From: Candidatus Tectomicrobia bacterium
Lineage (GTDB): Bacteria; UBA8248
NCBI GenBank assembly: GCA_016192135.1
Contig: JACPUR010000035.1
Coordinates: 159,056 to 223,055, forward strand
Direction of reading: 5' to 3'
Length of the DNA stretch: 64,000 bases
This document shows, piece by piece, positions 62,922 to 64,000 of the stretch. The notes under the pieces are model-generated. The model ran no database searches, was not told the DNA's origin, and saw nothing but the letters and a program-made list of their open reading frames with translations. Numbering within the stretch: position 1 is the stretch's first letter; each line of letters opens with the position of its first letter. Both the position numbers and the translations under genes were made by a program.

Positions 62922-63469
62922 CAGAGGCTTTCGATCGTGATCTTGTGGTTGGTGTAGATGCAGATATCCGCCGTGATGTCCAAGGCGCGGCGGACGACGT
63001 CGGCGGCGGCCAGTTCAGGCTCCAGGCTGAGGATCCCGCGTGCCGCCGCCGTGGCGATGGGACCGCCGCTTCCGATGCCCAGGATTCCGTCGTCGGGCTC
63101 GATGATGTCCCCGGTGCCCGAGAGGATGAGGGAGGTTTCCTGGTTCGCGACGGCGAGCAGGGCCTCCAGCCGCCGGAGCACCCGGTCCGTGCGCCAGTCT
63201 TTTCCCATCTCGACGGCGGCCCGGGCGAGGTTGCCGCGGTACTCCTCGAGCTTTCCCTCGAAGCGCTCGAAGAGGGCGATGGCGTCCGAGGCGGAGCCCG
63301 CGAAGCCGGCGAGGACCTTCCCCCCGCTCAGGCGGCGGATCTTGACCGCGCCGAGCTTGACGGCCGTCTGGCCCATCGTGACCTGGCCGTCCCCGCCCAT
63401 GGCCGTCTGGCCGCGGTAGCGGACGGCGAGGATGGTGGTGGAGCGGATCCTGGCATTGGGTTCGGTCAT
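62921..63469 (-). CDS. hslV: HslV peptidase
   Basis: Proteasome-like threonine peptidase, 182 residues. The catalytic Thr is T11 in STTILAVRY, preceded by a ten-residue propeptide ([10 protein letters not shown]) that must be removed; most gamma-proteobacterial HslV lose only Met. There is no alternative start codon nearer the Thr. [10 protein letters not shown] and the GIGSGG loop are typical. ATG 63469 overlaps the xerC stop by four bases. Confidence 0.96.
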   Translation of the reverse strand: MTEPNARIRSTTILAVRYRGQTAMGGDGQVTMGQTAVKLGAVKIRRLSGGKVLAGFAGSASDAIALFERFEGKLEEYRGNLARAAVEMGKDWRTDRVLRRLEALLAVANQETSLILSGTGDIIEPDDGILGIGSGGPIATAAARGILSLEPELAAADVVRRALDITADICIYTNHKITIESL

Positions 63470-64000
63470 TGGCGTTTTTCCCGTTTCCTTCCTGGAGCGC
63501 CGCGCTCCTTGGCCCGGGGGTGCGCGGCGTCGTACACGGCCCGGAGATGATCGAAATTCACCTGGGTGTAGCGCTGGGTGGTGGAAAGGCTCGCGTGGCC
63601 CAGCAGCTCCTGGATGGACCGCAGGTCCGCCCCGTCCTCCAGGAGATGGGTCGCCGCGCTGTGGCGCAGCGCGTGCGGAGTGAAATGATAGCCGAACCCA
63701 CCCTTGAGTTCATAGCCCCGCAGGATGTCTCGGGCCCGGTCCGTCGTGAGCCGCCCGCCGCGCGCGCTGCGGAAGAAGGGCGACGCCCCGCACTCGGCTT
63801 CCCCGGCCGGCAGGGGAGGGCGCTCCGGCCGGAAGCGCTCGACGGCCTGGGCCGCCTTCTTCGTCATGGGGACGATGCGCTCCTTCCGGCCCTTGCCGCG
63901 CACCCGGAGGAGGCGCTCCTTCGTGTCCACGTCCTCATTGTTCAGGGCCGCCAGCTCCCCCACCCGGAGACCGGAGCCGTAAAGGATCTCCAGCATGGCC
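63466..64000 (-). CDS. xerC: Tyrosine recombinase XerC, 5' end outside window
   Basis: C-terminal catalytic domain of a Xer-type recombinase (about 177 residues visible); the N-terminal DNA-binding domain lies beyond 64000. Catalytic residues: Arg in YGSGLRVGEL, Lys in VRGKGRKER, His-x-x-Arg in PHALRHS, His in LLGHASLSTTQRYT and the nucleophile Tyr in that same segment. The xerC-hslV-hslU order is known from Bacillus (codV-W-X) and deltaproteobacteria, which favours the chromosome-dimer-resolving XerC over a phage integrase. Confidence 0.93.
   Translation of the reverse strand, partial: AMLEILYGSGLRVGELAALNNEDVDTKERLLRVRGKGRKERIVPMTKKAAQAVERFRPERPPLPAGEAECGASPFFRSARGGRLTTDRARDILRGYELKGGFGYHFTPHALRHSAATHLLEDGADLRSIQELLGHASLSTTQRYTQVNFDHLRAVYDAAHPRAKERGAPGRKREKRQ

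Overview
The window is about 64 kb of very GC-rich DNA (roughly 70 percent by eye) from a Gram-negative bacterium. Signs of an outer membrane are a LolB-like lipoprotein, a large TPR lipoprotein, an LpoA-like secreted protein, an MlaF ATPase and SecDF-YajC. Several gene orders (ftsEX-envC-ctpA, aroQ-peptidase-efp, xerC-hslV-hslU followed by argBDFG, rpsF-ssb-rpsR-rplI-dnaB-alr, lolB-ispE-prs-rplY-pth) are those of deltaproteobacterial-type lineages (Desulfobacterota, Methylomirabilota, Tectomicrobia and relatives). I cannot name the species. No rRNA, tRNA, insertion sequence, prophage or CRISPR array was found. Coding density is high and many genes overlap by 1-4 bases.

Layout. 1-1144: end of enolase. 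1248-5270 (minus): two tiny cysteine-motif proteins, an FG-GAP secreted protein, an SDR and a REC-HD-GYP response regulator. 5572-10318: RidA protein, an unusual acidic TPR protein with a nine- to ten-fold motif array, transketolase. 10438-20497: ftsE, ftsX, envC, ctpA, tsaD, dus, an SDR and PBP1A. 20519-22531 (minus): LpoA-like protein, convergent with PBP1A. 22698-28127: M50 protease, lone pilM, aroB, aroQ, M24 peptidase, efp. 28291-33066: complete branched-chain-amino-acid-type ABC transporter (livK, terminator, livHMGF), then a NIPSNAP protein. 33866-37818 (minus): low-GC uppP, manC, a VTT membrane protein, manB. 38077-45154: plsC, dciA, TPR lipoprotein, LolB-like lipoprotein, ispE, prs, rplY, pth. 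45242-47239: membrane pyrophosphatase. 47421-54156: rpsF, ssb, rpsR, rplI, dnaB, alr, mlaF, tgt. 54241-57162: yajC, secD, secF. 57232-64000 (minus): argG, argF, argD, argB, hslU, hslV and partial xerC.

How the genes work together. Envelope growth dominates: FtsEX with a zinc-ligand-free EnvC (amidase activation), PBP1A with a probable activator, Alr (D-Ala), UppP and a VTT protein (lipid carrier), PlsC, MlaF, LolB-like, SecDF-YajC. Replication and translation genes (DciA, DnaB, SSB, S6, S18, L9, L25, EF-P, Pth, TsaD, Dus, Tgt) make up much of the rest. Metabolism is represented by aroB/aroQ, argBDFG, prs, tkt, eno and ispE.

Regulatory reading. At least eight intergenic regions hold sigma70-like promoters with exactly 17 bases between a TTG-type -35 and a TA-type -10 element. 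They settle several start-codon choices. Clear intrinsic terminators lie after livK, after the NIPSNAP gene and after rplI. The most unusual items are the free-standing C-x-x-C / SHGIC-x-x-C proteins beside the HD-GYP regulator, the acidic motif array at 6768-7763, the charged repeat tail on ribosomal protein S6, and the uppP-manC-VTT-manB cluster.
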